Origin: Shinella lacus | GTDB lineage: Bacteria; Pseudomonadota; Alphaproteobacteria; Rhizobiales; Rhizobiaceae | Reading direction: 5' to 3' | DNA length: 64,000 bases | Assembly (NCBI RefSeq): GCF_010994755.1 | Contig: NZ_WHSB02000015.1 | Coordinates: 1 to 64,000, forward strand | In this document: one piece after another, positions 63,066 through 64,000 of the stretch | How positions within the stretch are numbered: position 1 is the first letter of the stretch | Layout of the letters: each line of letters starts with the position of its first letter | Position numbers and translations under genes: made by a program | The notes under the pieces: generated by a model | Seen by the model: the letters and a program-made list of their open reading frames with translations, nothing else | Database searches by the model: none | Told to the model about the DNA's origin: nothing

Positions 63066-64000
<935 letters not shown>

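Overview
This 64 kb window is chromosomal DNA of an alphaproteobacterium of the Rhizobiaceae (Sinorhizobium/Ensifer, Rhizobium, Shinella or a close relative). The evidence is high GC, the ActS/ActR (RegB/RegA) and ChvG/ChvI two-component systems, pckA divergent from chvI, a short HPr kinase fused by overlap to chvG, the hslV-acetyltransferase-hslU arrangement, an AccD without its zinc ribbon, a DivL with a tyrosine phospho-acceptor site, intracellular PHB depolymerase, and a dispersed intergenic repeat of the rhizobial type. I could not fix the genus from sequence alone.

Layout. 0-5 kb: helicase hrpB and the redox pair actS/actR. 5-14 kb: mmcB, a lipoprotein L,D-transpeptidase, malate synthase G, a lone hydantoinase/oxoprolinase, a small secreted protein, a cytochrome P450 and a DUF1402 protein with lytic-transglycosylase signatures. 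14-16.5 kb: hslV-GNAT-hslU protease operon. 16.7-21.6 kb: a 42-codon basic protein, then hisB-DUF2628-hisH-hisA-hisF-hisE-coaA. 21.6-25 kb: alkB, a BON-LysM protein, arfB, pckA. 25-31 kb: chvI-chvG-hprK, the PTS genes EIIA and HPr, and ahcY. 31-42.5 kb: divL, a TsaE-sugar kinase fusion, a MurU-like nucleotidyltransferase, addB and addA. 42.6-48 kb: trxA, then (minus strand) trpF-trpB-trpA-accD-folC. 48-51 kb: YqaE, a YgjP-type metallopeptidase, DUF2852 and phaZ. 51.3-62.3 kb: a sugar catabolic cluster. 62.4-64 kb: a nitroreductase and the 3' part of gyrB, which runs off the right edge.

Most of the window is core metabolism and cell maintenance with conserved operons. Joint functions visible here are: envelope stress and carbon control (ChvG/ChvI, HprK, EIIA, HPr, PckA); histidine and tryptophan synthesis; double-strand break repair (AddAB) with alkylation repair (AlkB) and MmcB; and a likely MurNAc recycling pair (AmgK-like domain plus MurU-like enzyme).

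The accessory-looking part is 51.3-62.3 kb. It combines a ribose-type ABC importer, a FucU-type mutarotase, an L-fucose/D-threo-aldose dehydrogenase-like aldo/keto reductase, a zinc alcohol dehydrogenase, a short mannitol-dehydrogenase-family enzyme, an HpaI-type aldolase, an aldehyde dehydrogenase and an unusual GntR regulator with two tandem winged-helix domains. A TTTTATCGATAAAA-type palindrome occurs in front of the importer and a variant lies in front of the regulator. I infer a non-phosphorylative L-fucose (or related 6-deoxyhexose) route; the lactonase and dehydratase are not in the window.

I see no tRNA, rRNA, insertion sequence, prophage or CRISPR array. The first 366 bases hold no gene that I can support.
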